NCBI GenBank assembly: GCA_023415575.1
Contig: JAEZKF010000053.1
Coordinates: 1 to 61,581, forward strand
From: Bacillota bacterium
GTDB lineage: Bacteria; Bacillota; Clostridia; Oscillospirales; Ruminococcaceae
Length of the DNA: 61,581 nucleotides
Reading direction: 5' to 3'
The first letter of the stretch is position 1. Each line of letters starts with the position of its first letter. A model generated the notes under the pieces. It searched no databases and was not told where the DNA came from. It saw nothing but the letters and a program-made list of their open reading frames with translations. Both the position numbers and the translations under genes were made by a program. This document shows, one piece after another, positions 50,886-59,518 of this stretch.

Positions 50886-51665
50886 ATGCAAACGTTGACT
50901 CCAACAAAAACACTCAAGGCGATTGCTGTGGTCGTCGGGCTGTTTGTATTCCAGCAGCTTGCATCAAAAGCGGGTGGTGTGGTGGCAAATCTATTCTCCT
51001 ACACCCGCATTGACCCGGACGGTCAGTTTATGTGGATCTCTGTGCACCATATTGTGCAGATGATGATTGCCCTTGCTGCTATCCTAATTCTGCGAAGGGT
51101 CTGGGGCATGGATTTCGGTCTGCGGGTGGGTAACTGGCGCATCGGCTTAAGGGCGTTTGCGTGGTTTATTGCGGTCTTTTCGATTTACACCGTAGTCGGT
51201 TCTGTGATACGCCTGCTTATGAATGATATCCCGCGCCAGTACAATGCCTTGAATACCCGCAACGTCCTCGGCACGGTCGGCTTTCAGCTTCTTCTCTCCG
51301 GAACATCGGAGGAGCTTTTGTTTCGCGCCCTGCCCATCAGTGTGATGTGGCGTGTCTTAGGCAAGGGGAGACCGGTTTGCTTTGGCCGGACTGCGAACAG
51401 CGAGTTTATCCCCCAGTCTTGGAAGACCGTCTACCCGGCAGGCATTGTTGCCGCCGTACTGTTTGCAATTGCCCATATCAACTGGAGTTTATCGCCCTTT
51501 ACCATCAGGTATGATATCTTTCAGATAATCGTGTCCCTCGTTGTCGGCATTGTGTACGCCCAGGTCTACGAACGCACAGAAAGCATTCTCTATCCTATGC
51601 TCATGCACGGGGCAGCAAATGTCGTTGTGGTTTTGCTTGGGTATCTGTGCGCAGCCTTGTTTTAG
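50886..51665 (+). CDS. CPBP family intramembrane metalloprotease (tandem copy B)
   Basis: 259 aa, AGAGGG before ATG. Same plan as copy A, but all three motifs are complete: SEELLFRALP, LFAIAHINWS and LMLMHGAANV. The upstream non-coding segment (about 50811-50885) is also similar to that before copy A (49915-49990), sharing GGCAACCTT, CACTTTACGACAT and GCATGT, so the duplication unit was about 890 bp. A strong terminator follows. Confidence 0.88.
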   Translation: MQTLTPTKTLKAIAVVVGLFVFQQLASKAGGVVANLFSYTRIDPDGQFMWISVHHIVQMMIALAAILILRRVWGMDFGLRVGNWRIGLRAFAWFIAVFSIYTVVGSVIRLLMNDIPRQYNALNTRNVLGTVGFQLLLSGTSEELLFRALPISVMWRVLGKGRPVCFGRTANSEFIPQSWKTVYPAGIVAAVLFAIAHINWSLSPFTIRYDIFQIIVSLVVGIVYAQVYERTESILYPMLMHGAANVVVVLLGYLCAALF

Positions 51666-51687
51666 CGGCAGGGCGTCTTAATAACGG

Positions 51688-51720
51688 AAAAACTCCTTGA
51701 GTAAACTCAAGGAGTTTTTT
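51688..51720 (+). terminator. Terminator after CPBP copy B
   Basis: AAAAACTCCTTGAG / CTCAAGGAGTTTTT, 14-bp perfect stem, loop TAAA, then more T. Confidence 0.95.
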
Positions 51721-51737
51721 AATGGTTAAAAACCGGA

Positions 51738-51911
51738 TTATGAATTTATGGTCTTGTTGATAAAGTCCTTTATGTATGCGCAGTATTCAGCGTCTTCCTC
51801 TACGTTTTTAAAGTCACAGTCTTTCACGATAAAATGCTCCCAAGAGTTCCGAATCCACACATCGGCAAAATCGGGGCTTAATAGCGGTCTTCATGGCGTT
51901 ATTCCCTTCAA
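51738..51911 (-). pseudogene. Degraded gene fragment
   Basis: On the minus strand, MMYCTVEGNNAMKTAIKPRF in one frame is followed, one base out of phase, by ADVWIRNSWEHFIVKD and CDFKNVEEDAEYCAYIKDFI ending in TAA at 51738. The composition looks like real protein but I do not recognise the family, and no proper start is present. It is probably the C-terminal remnant of a decayed gene. Confidence 0.35.
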
Positions 51912-51942
51912 CGGTACAATACATCATAAAGGTTCCTGGCAA

Positions 51943-52608
51943 TTACAACGTCTTTAGTGTTTCCTGGCACCATGAAAAAAGGAGCTCGAAGCTATCCGAA
52001 AAATCATATGCCATCCCTTTGTTTAGGGCGATTGCGCGCTCTAAAACCGCGCGGTTTTTACCTGAAAGCAGCGTCACGAGTTCTGCCTTGGTCGGGATGT
52101 ATTTGCCGTGCTGCAGATAATATAAATTCTGAAGAATAAAAAATACGCCTTTATAGGACATAGGCAAACCTGCAATGTTTTCACTCTGCGCGGCATGAAC
52201 ATATCTGTGGCAAATCTCGTGGTACAGGTTATTGATACTCATTTTTACAAAGTTTCGTATGTCATTTTCGGTATACGAGGGGATAAGCTCACGCAATCTG
52301 CCATAATAGTCTTTTGTAGTATTGAGTAAGTGGCATATTTCAAGAGGGTTCCAATTGGCAAGGTCTGTTTTGCCGCAAATAAAACCGCATGATTTATCCG
52401 GCTCTTCCAACGTGAGGACGATGCCCCGATAGCTGTCAAGGTCACATACGCTTAGGCCGTCGATAACGACCATAACGTCGATGTCGCTGTTGTCGGTTGC
52501 TTCTCCCCGAAGATAGCTGCCTTGCAGCCCAACGTATAGAAGCCTTGCGCCAAACTCGTGCTTAAGCAAATCAGTCAGCTTTCGTAAGTAGTTTTCAATG
52601 TCGACCAT
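51943..52608 (-). CDS. Nucleotidyltransferase-domain protein
   Basis: 221 aa from ATG 52608 with GGAGGG upstream. The polymerase-beta-type motif is GLQGSYLRGEATDNSDIDVMVV (GS then DxD), near the N-terminus at about residues 31-52. The rest (ENDIRNFVKMSINNLYHEICHRY, SYKGVFFILQNLYYLQHGKYI) is helical, as in aminoglycoside-type or MNT-like nucleotidyltransferases. It may modify a small molecule or protein with NMP. No HEPN partner gene is adjacent. Confidence 0.85.
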   Translation of the reverse strand: MVDIENYLRKLTDLLKHEFGARLLYVGLQGSYLRGEATDNSDIDVMVVIDGLSVCDLDSYRGIVLTLEEPDKSCGFICGKTDLANWNPLEICHLLNTTKDYYGRLRELIPSYTENDIRNFVKMSINNLYHEICHRYVHAAQSENIAGLPMSYKGVFFILQNLYYLQHGKYIPTKAELVTLLSGKNRAVLERAIALNKGMAYDFSDSFELLFSWCQETLKTL

Positions 52609-52641
52609 CAGGAAAACCCTCCAATCAATGCAAAATAAAAA

Positions 52642-52667
52642 AGGACACCAATCGTGGCTGGTGTCCT
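52642..52667 (-). terminator. Terminator of tRNA-Pro
   Basis: AGGACACCA / TGGTGTCCT stem, followed on the minus strand by TTTTTTATTTT. Confidence 0.9.
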
Positions 52668-52671
52668 GTCT

Positions 52672-52747
52672 TGGTCGAGGTGACAGGGCTCGAACCTGCG
52701 GCATCTTGGTCCCAAACCAAGCACTCTACCATCTGAGCTACACCTCG
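52672..52747 (-). tRNA. tRNA-Pro (TGG), CCA encoded
   Basis: The minus strand reads CGAGGTG, TAGCTCAGATGGTAGAG, anticodon arm CTTGGTTTGGGACCAAG with TGG, GGTTCGAGCCC and CACCTCGACCA. A TATAAT -10 box lies at 52768-52763 on the minus strand. Confidence 0.95.
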
Positions 52748-52911
52748 TTATGCTGCATCCTTATTATACTATGCGTTTCAACGAAAACGCGCTAGTAGGC
52801 ATGATGCAAAGAATATTATAGGTTGTTTTCGGGCTTCTGTCAATTGTTAAGATGTGTACTTTCTTTATTAGAAGAATGGCAAGGCTTGCCCCTTATCAAA
52901 TTTTTACTAGC

Positions 52912-52942
52912 AAAAGGCGAAAGCATTCTGCTTTCGCCTTTT
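52912..52942 (-). terminator. Terminator of the 3D-domain protein gene
   Basis: AAAAGGCGAAAGC / GCTTTCGCCTTTT, a 13-bp perfect stem with a 5-base loop; T-rich on either side. Confidence 0.85.
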
Positions 52943-53003
52943 ATGATTTACATGACTATTATTCTTAAGTGCCTTATGACAAACCATAACGAATTTTATA
53001 GAA

Positions 53004-54053
53004 CTATTCTAAGATATAAATGTTGACGTTTCTTTTTCCGAACAGGGCGCTTTCAAGATAGGAGTCGAACATCAAATCGACGTCGATGATGCCCTCTACA
53101 AGGCCTGTTCCGGTATCGCCTGCGATGCAGTAGCCATACACAAAGCTGTTATCCGGCGTTGCGATATAAAGGCGTGTGCCGTAGGGGATGACCCTGGGGT
53201 CAACCGCAACGTATCCGGTAACGGCAGGCAGGCCGCTTGCGCCCCACATGCCGGGCTTGCAGCTGTAGGCCGTTGCCACCTGATTGGTGAGCACTGTTTT
53301 ATAGTTTTTGGGGATGCCGTTCTCATCCAGCTCATACCCTTCGGGGGCCTCCATGGGGGAGACAGGAACCTTCGCCCCGCGCAGCATGATCTGATCCTCC
53401 GGCTCGACGGTTACAACCTCACTGATGATGTTGGTCTCCTTGAGCTTGCCGTCGATATACTTTTCTTCGATTACAAGGTCCTTTGAGCCGTTGTGGCCGC
53501 TGGAGAGCAGCTTTGACCTGCCCTTGCGGATAAGGGGGGACTGCTTGTCGATAACATTAAACTCGATGACCTCGGTCTTTTCATAGACCTTATATTCCAC
53601 ACGGTTAATTACAATGTTGTCGTTCTCTTTTACTTGGGCAGCAAGCGGACGATTGATAAGGTCATCCGAGTCAATCGTCACACCGGCCTGGGCTAGAGCA
53701 TCCTTAACGGTGCCGCCCAGAACATACAGCTCGTGTCTGATACCGTCTGCCGAAACTGTAATGGGGAAGGCCCTGTTTATGGTGATCTCCCCGTACTTGC
53801 CCGAAAATCCGGCAAATTCAACTTTGTCGCGGGCTAGGGTGGTAATACCCTGCTCGCTTAAAATATCTGCTACGTTGTGTTCCTGTGTGAACACGTAGCT
53901 TACCTTGTCACCGTCATGAATGGATATGGCATTGGTTATGGTTGTCATGTAGTATATAGCACACGCAAGAATGATAGCCAAAACACCTGTTGCAAAAGCC
54001 CTGCTGTTAAAATATTGGCTTATCGCAAGGATGCTTCGCTTGATTAAAATCAT
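53004..54053 (-). CDS. Cell-wall protein with DUF348, G5 and 3D domains (YabE-like)
   Basis: 349 aa. An N-terminal membrane anchor (FATGVLAIILACAIYYMTTI) leads to two DUF348-type repeats (about residues 45-100 and 97-155), a G5 domain (YEKTEVIEFNVIDKQSPLIRKG... to VTVEP), a linker, and a C-terminal 3D domain with the three aspartates in VAVDPRVIPYGTRLYI, AGDTGTG and IDVDLMFDS. The 3D domain is the lytic transglycosylase-like fold of MltA and resuscitation-promoting factors, so peptidoglycan cleavage outside the membrane is likely. Single gene. Confidence 0.93.
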   Translation of the reverse strand: MILIKRSILAISQYFNSRAFATGVLAIILACAIYYMTTITNAISIHDGDKVSYVFTQEHNVADILSEQGITTLARDKVEFAGFSGKYGEITINRAFPITVSADGIRHELYVLGGTVKDALAQAGVTIDSDDLINRPLAAQVKENDNIVINRVEYKVYEKTEVIEFNVIDKQSPLIRKGRSKLLSSGHNGSKDLVIEEKYIDGKLKETNIISEVVTVEPEDQIMLRGAKVPVSPMEAPEGYELDENGIPKNYKTVLTNQVATAYSCKPGMWGASGLPAVTGYVAVDPRVIPYGTRLYIATPDNSFVYGYCIAGDTGTGLVEGIIDVDLMFDSYLESALFGKRNVNIYILE

Positions 54054-54545
54054 TCAACCGCTCCTTTTAAACCTATCACTCCATAAATCATCTATCTAAA
54101 CAACACTCCCGATTGCCATTTCGAGGGTGATTGGCTTTTCAAATTATATTAGTTGGAAATGCCCATTGTCAAATCGCAAACCCCAAACGAGCGTTACGCG
54201 TTTTTACAGACTTCGGCTCGAAATCATACAGTTTATGGCATTCTTAGCGCGAACGGATTGATGTCTTTATGAAAAATTGGCGAGGCACGCAAAAAATTAT
54301 TGGTCAAATTGAACAAACTTCGTTTGCTGTCATCTTGCACAACTGGCAAAATCTTATTAGCTGATTTACTATATAAATCTAACAATTTCATGAATCTGGA
54401 ATTGAAATAACAGGAATTTAAAACCAGTTATCGCCATCATTTTTGGAAATTTAAACTCACTATAAATACCTGCAATAATGCTTGTCTCTTTTGATTTTGC
54501 CGAATTTCTCGCGTTTTTTGTGTCTTTTATCTTACATATGCACAA
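54054..54545. other. Gene-free AT-rich interval
   Basis: Nearly 500 bases between the 3D-protein start and the aroF terminator. I find no convincing ORF, RNA gene or strong stem here. The first part must contain the promoter of the 3D-domain gene. Confidence 0.5.
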
Positions 54546-54546
54546 G

Positions 54547-54578
54547 CAAAAAACCCCCGCACCGTGTGTGCGGGGGTT
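54547..54578 (-). terminator. Terminator of aroF
   Basis: AACCCCCGCAC / GTGCGGGGGTT, an 11-bp stem; the minus strand continues with TTTTTTG. Confidence 0.9.
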
Positions 54579-54605
54579 CGTCATATTAAACAAATACGGT
54601 TTCGG

Positions 54606-55622
54606 TTAAGCCCTTAGCAACCCTTCAAATGAAACGCGTTGCAGAAGGTCGTCCATGAGGCCGGAAAACTGAACAAGGTCAAGGGACTGCGCCCCGTCAG
54701 ACAGGGCCTTTGCGGGGTCGTTGTGCACCTCAATCATAAGGCCGTCCGCGCCCACTGCAACCGCCGCGCGCGAAAGGGCAGGCACAAGGCTGCGCAGACC
54801 TGCCGCGTGGCTTGGGTCGATGATAACCGGCAGGTGGCTTTTTTGCTTTAAGAGGGGTACCGCCGAGATATCTAAGGTATTGCGGGTGGCGGTTTCAAAC
54901 GTCCGGATGCCCCGCTCGCACAAAATGACGTTGGGATTGCCCGTTGACACGATATACTCGGCACTCATCAAGAACTCCTCAATGGTGCTCGAAAAGCCCC
55001 GCTTAAGCAGGATAGGCTTTTTGCAACGTCCGAGCTCGCGCAGCAAATCGAAGTTTTGCATATTGCGGGCGCCCACCTGAATGATGTCGATGTCCTCAAA
55101 CAGAGGCAGCTGGGTCTGGTTCATAATCTCGGTGACGATGGGCAGCCCTGTCTCCCGCTTTGCGGCAAGCAAAAGACGGATTCCCTCCTCGTGCAGGCCG
55201 CGGAAGGCATATGGCGAGGTGCGCGGCTTAAACGCCCCGCCGCGCAGGAAGGTCGCCCCCGCCGCCTTGACCGCCTTTGCCACCTTGATAATCTGGTCTT
55301 CGCCCTCCACCGAGCAGGGGCCCGCCATCACATGAAAGTGCCCTTGCCCGAGGGTATGTCCATTTACATTAATATAAGTAGGCTCGGGGTGAACCGTGCG
55401 GTTGACCGCCTTATAGGGCTCGGTGACCCGCTTGCCGTACTCCACAATATCGCAGGTCTGCACAATGTGGTCGATGTCAATCGTCGCGGTGTTGCCGATT
55501 AAGCATACCACCGTATGCTCGGTTCCGGTGCTGATAAAGGTGGAAAAGCCCTGAGACTCAATGCGATTTACAAAGGCGTCTATCTGCTCCTTTGTGGCGT
55601 TTGGCTTAAGTACAAAAACCAT
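54606..55622 (-). CDS. aroF: 3-Deoxy-7-phosphoheptulonate synthase (DAHP synthase, AroA-beta type)
   Basis: 338 aa from ATG 55622, GAAGGA upstream. It condenses phosphoenolpyruvate and erythrose-4-phosphate in the first step of aromatic synthesis. Residues 1-70 are a ferredoxin-like regulatory domain (MVFVLKPNATKEQIDAF). The catalytic part shows HVMAGPCSVE, FLRGGAFKPRTSPYAFRG, LLKRGFSSTIEEFLMSAEYI, GNPNVILCERGIRTFE and PVIIDPSHAAGLR. It lies downstream of trpA on the same strand, separated by a repeat element, and may share its transcript. Confidence 0.96.
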   Translation of the reverse strand: MVFVLKPNATKEQIDAFVNRIESQGFSTFISTGTEHTVVCLIGNTATIDIDHIVQTCDIVEYGKRVTEPYKAVNRTVHPEPTYINVNGHTLGQGHFHVMAGPCSVEGEDQIIKVAKAVKAAGATFLRGGAFKPRTSPYAFRGLHEEGIRLLLAAKRETGLPIVTEIMNQTQLPLFEDIDIIQVGARNMQNFDLLRELGRCKKPILLKRGFSSTIEEFLMSAEYIVSTGNPNVILCERGIRTFETATRNTLDISAVPLLKQKSHLPVIIDPSHAAGLRSLVPALSRAAVAVGADGLMIEVHNDPAKALSDGAQSLDLVQFSGLMDDLLQRVSFEGLLRA

Positions 55623-55730
55623 GGTGACATTCCTTCTTTCCGGTGGGGGATACAATGGGTTTTTGAGCCGGTGTAGCAGCCCTTTTTATCTATAAAATTG
55701 CGCGAATTGATACTACTTGTCAGTAAAGGG

Positions 55731-55987
55731 TTTCGTCCTTCGGGACGCAGCAACCTGGCGACTTAACCGCAAGAGGTAAATAAAGCAGCCAGAGGGCAAC
55801 ACGACGCGCCGACCGGAGCATCTCTTCCCCCTTTGGCTCCGGGAGATAAGCGGAGTGTGCCGAGGCTACCCCAATAGGGCGCAAGCCTGTCGCCGGATTG
55901 ATGCGCGGGGTTCAGGGTCGCTAGCCCTTGATTCGTTTTTGCTTCCTTTTGTCGAACATCAAAAGGAAGTCGTCCGACAGGACAAAA
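55731..55987 (+). repeat. Dispersed repeat element, copy 1 (forward)
   Basis: About 257 bp with imperfect terminal inverted repeats (TTTCGTCCTTCGGGACG at left against the reverse of 55971-55987) and an internal perfect hairpin CTTCCTTTTG/CAAAAGGAAG (55942-55951/55960-55969). From about 55785 to 55975 it matches, in reverse orientation, the sequence at 61359-61581. Shared landmarks are GACGCGCCGACCGGAGCA, CCCCCTTTGGCTCCGGGAGA, GAGGCTACCCCAATAGGGCG and GCGCGGGGTTCAGGG. Compared with copy 2 it lacks a small hairpin of about 20 bases. No protein is encoded; it may be a MITE-like element. Confidence 0.75.
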
Positions 55988-56038
55988 TTATTAAAAACCA
56001 AACTAATATTGCAGGACCGGCTAAGATAGAGGATTCCT

Positions 56039-56818
56039 TCAAACCTCTGATGCAATCGCTTCCTTCATCTTTCTGACATACTCCGCCACGGCGGGCACAC
56101 AGTCCTCGCCGTACTGGGCGATTATCTTAACAATGGCGCTGCCGACGATGACACCATCCGCCTTGGCGGCAATCTGCTTTGCCTGGTCTGGGGTGGATAC
56201 CCCAAACCCCACGGCGCAGGGGATATTTGATACACTGCGCACAAGGGAAACCATTGCGCCGATGTCGGTGGTAATCTCACTGCGCACGCCGGTCACGCCA
56301 AGCGAGGATACACAGTACACAAAGCCTTGCGCCTCGCGCGCGATGGTGGCTATGCGGTCGTTCGAGGTCGGCGCAATGAGTGAGATAAGGGCGACACCGT
56401 GATTGCGGGCAAAGGGGGCAAGCTCCTCCTTCTCCTCAAAGGGAAGGTCGGGCACGATAACGGCATCTATGCCGCACTGAGCACACCGCATAAAGAACCG
56501 GTCGCAGCCGTACACAAACACGGGGTTGATATAGGTCATGAGGGCAAGGGCGACATCAGTGTCCTTACGCAGGCGGATGACCATATCAAAGATTTTATCG
56601 GTTGTTGTACCCGCCGCCAAAGCGCGCTCATCCGCCTGCTGGATGACCGGCCCCTCTGCCACGGGGTCGGAAAAGGGCACGCCAAGCTCAATGAGGTCGG
56701 CGCCCGCATCTGCCATTGCGAGCACAAGCTGTTCGGTTACATCAAGATTCGGGTCTCCCGCCGTGATAAACGGGATAAAGGCCTTGCCGAGAGAAAAAGC
56801 ACGCTTTAGTCTAGTCAT
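56039..56818 (-). CDS. trpA: Tryptophan synthase alpha chain
   Basis: 259 aa; its start overlaps the trpB stop by 8 bases, as expected for coupled subunits. It splits indole-3-glycerol phosphate to indole and glyceraldehyde-3-phosphate. Catalytic residues are in DLIELGVPFSDPVAEGPVIQ (Glu and Asp). Other motifs: MTYINPVFVYG, VPDLPFEE, and VGFGVSTPDQAKQIAAKADGVIVGSAIV. Last of the trp genes. Confidence 0.97.
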   Translation of the reverse strand: MTRLKRAFSLGKAFIPFITAGDPNLDVTEQLVLAMADAGADLIELGVPFSDPVAEGPVIQQADERALAAGTTTDKIFDMVIRLRKDTDVALALMTYINPVFVYGCDRFFMRCAQCGIDAVIVPDLPFEEKEELAPFARNHGVALISLIAPTSNDRIATIAREAQGFVYCVSSLGVTGVRSEITTDIGAMVSLVRSVSNIPCAVGFGVSTPDQAKQIAAKADGVIVGSAIVKIIAQYGEDCVPAVAEYVRKMKEAIASEV

Positions 56819-57995
56819 GGATGTCTACCCCCTTATAACGGGCAATCGCTGCTACGTCCTTATCTCCGCGCCCTGAGATATTGATGACGATAATCTTATC
56901 CTTACTGAGTGTCGGCGCGTACTGCATCGCATAGGCGACAGCGTGGGCGCTCTCCACCGCGGGAATAATCCCCTCGGTGCGGGAAAGGTACTCAAAGGCC
57001 CGCACCGCCTGTGCATCCGTGATGGGCACATACCGCGCCCGACCGATATCATGCAGATAGGCGTGCTCCGGCCCGATGCCGGGGTAATCAAGGCCCGCCG
57101 AGATGGAGTACACAGGCGCAATCTGGCCGTATTCGTCCTGACAGAAGTAGGACTTCATGCCGTGGAAGATGCCAAGGGTGCCGTTTGCAATCGTCGCGGC
57201 GTTCTCGGGCCGGTCTACGCCAAGACCTGCCGCCTCGCAGCCCACAAGCTCCACCGACTCATCACCGATGAAGTCGTAAAACAGGCCCATGGCGTTGGAA
57301 CCGCCGCCCACACAGGCAATCAGGGTATCGGGAAGCCGACCTTCTCGCTCAAGCAGCTGGGCACGCACCTCCTTGCCGATAACAGACTGAAAATCGCGCA
57401 CGATGGCGGGGAAGGGGTGGGGCCCCATCACCGAGCCTATGACATAGTGGGTGTCGTCGATGCGCTTTGTCCACTCGCGCAGGGTTTCGTTTACTGCATC
57501 CTTCAGCGTCTGGGTGCCGCTCGTAACCGGATGAACCTTTGCCCCTAAAAGCTCCATGCGAAAGACATTGAGCGCCTGCCGTTCGGTGTCCTCCTTGCCC
57601 ATGAAGATCTCACATTCCATCCCCATCAGGGCGGCAGCAGTCGCGGTGGCGACACCGTGCTGACCTGCTCCGGTCTCGGCGATGACGCGTGTCTTACCCA
57701 TGCGCTTTGCAAGCAATACCTGCCCGAGCACGTTATTGATCTTGTGCGAGCCGGTGTGGTTTAAGTCCTCGCGCTTGAGGTAGATCTTTGCCCCGCCGAG
57801 GTCCTTTGTCATGCGCTCTGCGTAGTATAACAGGCTCGGCCTGCCCGCGTATTCCCGAAAGAGGGTATCAAGCTCTTTGCAAAAATCGGGGTCATTCTTA
57901 AAATGCTCGTAGGCCCGCTCAAGCTCAATGACCGCATTCATGAGGGTTTCGGGGATAAACTGTCCGCCGTGTATGCCATAGCGTCCGCGTTTCAT
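56811..57995 (-). CDS. trpB: Tryptophan synthase beta chain
   Basis: 394 aa from ATG 57995; AAAGGATG is upstream and a TTG at 58025 is in frame. It joins indole and serine using pyridoxal phosphate. Motifs: GRYGIHGGQFIPETLM, the PLP lysine in LNHTGSHKINN, AETGAGQHGVATAT, the phosphate loop ACVGGGSNAMG and VINISGRGDKD. Length is standard for TrpB1. Confidence 0.98.
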   Translation of the reverse strand: MKRGRYGIHGGQFIPETLMNAVIELERAYEHFKNDPDFCKELDTLFREYAGRPSLLYYAERMTKDLGGAKIYLKREDLNHTGSHKINNVLGQVLLAKRMGKTRVIAETGAGQHGVATATAAALMGMECEIFMGKEDTERQALNVFRMELLGAKVHPVTSGTQTLKDAVNETLREWTKRIDDTHYVIGSVMGPHPFPAIVRDFQSVIGKEVRAQLLEREGRLPDTLIACVGGGSNAMGLFYDFIGDESVELVGCEAAGLGVDRPENAATIANGTLGIFHGMKSYFCQDEYGQIAPVYSISAGLDYPGIGPEHAYLHDIGRARYVPITDAQAVRAFEYLSRTEGIIPAVESAHAVAYAMQYAPTLSKDKIIVINISGRGDKDVAAIARYKGVDIHD

Positions 57996-58029
57996 TGTCT
58001 TATATTCATCCTTTCCATTGTTCAAATAA

Positions 58030-58650
58030 TCACTTCATCACCGGCTGATAGCCCTTTACAAGACGAGTGAGCTCTATCATCTTCTGCTCGTCCTTGCTGC
58101 CGTCTGTTTCAATACCGCTGCTCACATCGATAGCGTAGGGGTTAGCCCGCATCGCCTGCACGATGTTATGGGCGTTAATGCCCCCTGCTAAGAAAAAGGG
58201 CTTAGTTAGGGGCGGAATGATTGAGTGGTCAAACGCCCTGCCGCTGCCGCCTAAACTACCCTGCACATAGGTATCAAGCAGCAGGAAGTCGCAAGGCAGG
58301 TCTTGGGCTTTGAGAATATCCTTTTTGCTTTGCACACGCACCGCTTTGATTATGGGGCAGGGGCAGGCATCCTTTAATTTTGTGATATACCGCTCGTCCT
58401 CGCTGCCGTGCAGCTGGACAAAGTCGATGATGCCGTTTTGGTAAAGGGAGATAATCTCCTCGTGATCTGCGTCCACGAACACCCCGACTGCCTGTATGCG
58501 GGAGGAAAGCAGGGTGCGCAGCTCGTAGGCGCGATGTGGCGTTATCTGCCTGCGGCTTTTGGCAAACACAAAGCCGATGTAGTCTGGCAAGCAGGCGTTT
58601 GCAGCGAGGATATCCTGACTCCTAGTCAGCCCGCAAAGCTTAATCTTCAT
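58030..58650 (-). CDS. trpF: Phosphoribosylanthranilate isomerase
   Basis: 206 aa. Motifs: IKLCGLTRSQDI (catalytic Cys), GFVFAKSRRQ, VGVFVDA, VQLHGSE, LLLDTYVQGSLGGSGRAFDH (catalytic Asp), FFLAGGINAHNI and IDVSSGIETDGSKDEQKM. A separate gene between trpC and trpB, the common Firmicute arrangement. Confidence 0.97.
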   Translation of the reverse strand: MKIKLCGLTRSQDILAANACLPDYIGFVFAKSRRQITPHRAYELRTLLSSRIQAVGVFVDADHEEIISLYQNGIIDFVQLHGSEDERYITKLKDACPCPIIKAVRVQSKKDILKAQDLPCDFLLLDTYVQGSLGGSGRAFDHSIIPPLTKPFFLAGGINAHNIVQAMRANPYAIDVSSGIETDGSKDEQKMIELTRLVKGYQPVMK

Positions 58651-58686
58651 ACTAAAACCTCCCTTAACAGCTTTCTGCGGCGAATA

Positions 58687-59490
58687 TCATGCGTTGATTT
58701 GCTGCTCCCCGCGCAGGGCAGAGAGGGCGGCGCGCTTGTCGCTTGCGCGCATTAAGGTTTCGCCCACCAAAACCGCGTGCACACCGATTTCTTTTAGCAG
58801 TTTTATATCCTGCGCAGTCGCAATCCCGCTCTCCGATACAAACAACACATCATCAGGAATCAGCGGGCGAAGGCTTACCGAGGTATCAAGGCTGACTGTA
58901 AAGGTTTTGAGGTCGCGGTTGTTGACACCGACAATGCGGGCACCGGCGTCCAAAGCGCTTTGCACCTCGTCTGCCGTGTGGGTTTCGACCAAAGCGGACA
59001 GGCCGAGGCTGTCGCAGATGCCGATGTACCGGCGCAGGGTTTCGGTGTCAAGCAGGGCACAGATGAGCAAAACAGCGTCTGCACCCAGAACCTTGGCTTC
59101 GTAGATTTGATATTCGTCTACCGTAAAGTCCTTGCGCAGAAGGGGAAGGCTCACAGCCGCGCGGATTTCGGTTAAATAGCGGTTGTCGCCCATAAAAAAG
59201 TCCGGTTCGGTCAACACCGAGATGGCAGCCGCCCCTGCCTGCTCATATTCCCTTGCGATTTCTATGTAGGGAAAATGGTCGGCAATCACCCCTTTTGAGG
59301 GGGAGGCCCTTTTCACCTCGCAGATAAAGGCGGGTAAAGCTTTCCGATATGCCTCTTTTAGCGAGTGTTCAAACGCAAAGCCGCCCTTGGGTAAGGCCTG
59401 CGCCTTTTTTTGCATCTCTTTAAGCGAAACCGTATTCTTTTGTGCCTGCACCCGCTTGCGGGTGGCCTCGGCAATGGTATCAAGAATCAT
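58687..59490 (-). CDS. trpC: Indole-3-glycerol phosphate synthase
   Basis: 267 aa from ATG 59490, with AAAGGAG upstream; longer in-frame starts overlap trpD. Motifs: ILDTIAEATRKRV, FICEVKRASPSKG (catalytic Glu and Lys), AISVLTEPDFFMG, LLRKDFTVDEYQIYEAKVLG, GVNNRDLKTF and VSESGIAT. Monofunctional, not fused to TrpF. Confidence 0.97.
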   Translation of the reverse strand: MILDTIAEATRKRVQAQKNTVSLKEMQKKAQALPKGGFAFEHSLKEAYRKALPAFICEVKRASPSKGVIADHFPYIEIAREYEQAGAAAISVLTEPDFFMGDNRYLTEIRAAVSLPLLRKDFTVDEYQIYEAKVLGADAVLLICALLDTETLRRYIGICDSLGLSALVETHTADEVQSALDAGARIVGVNNRDLKTFTVSLDTSVSLRPLIPDDVLFVSESGIATAQDIKLLKEIGVHAVLVGETLMRASDKRAALSALRGEQQINA

Positions 59491-59518
59491 GCCGCGCGTC
59501 TCCTTTGCAAATCGGTTT

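Noticed and set aside
54369..54593. 74-codon minus-strand ORF
   Set aside because: Runs through the aroF terminator hairpin and lacks a ribosome site.
55731..55987. Trp attenuator or T-box
   Set aside because: It lies after trpA rather than before the operon, and the same sequence recurs in inverse orientation upstream of trpG, so it is a repeat.
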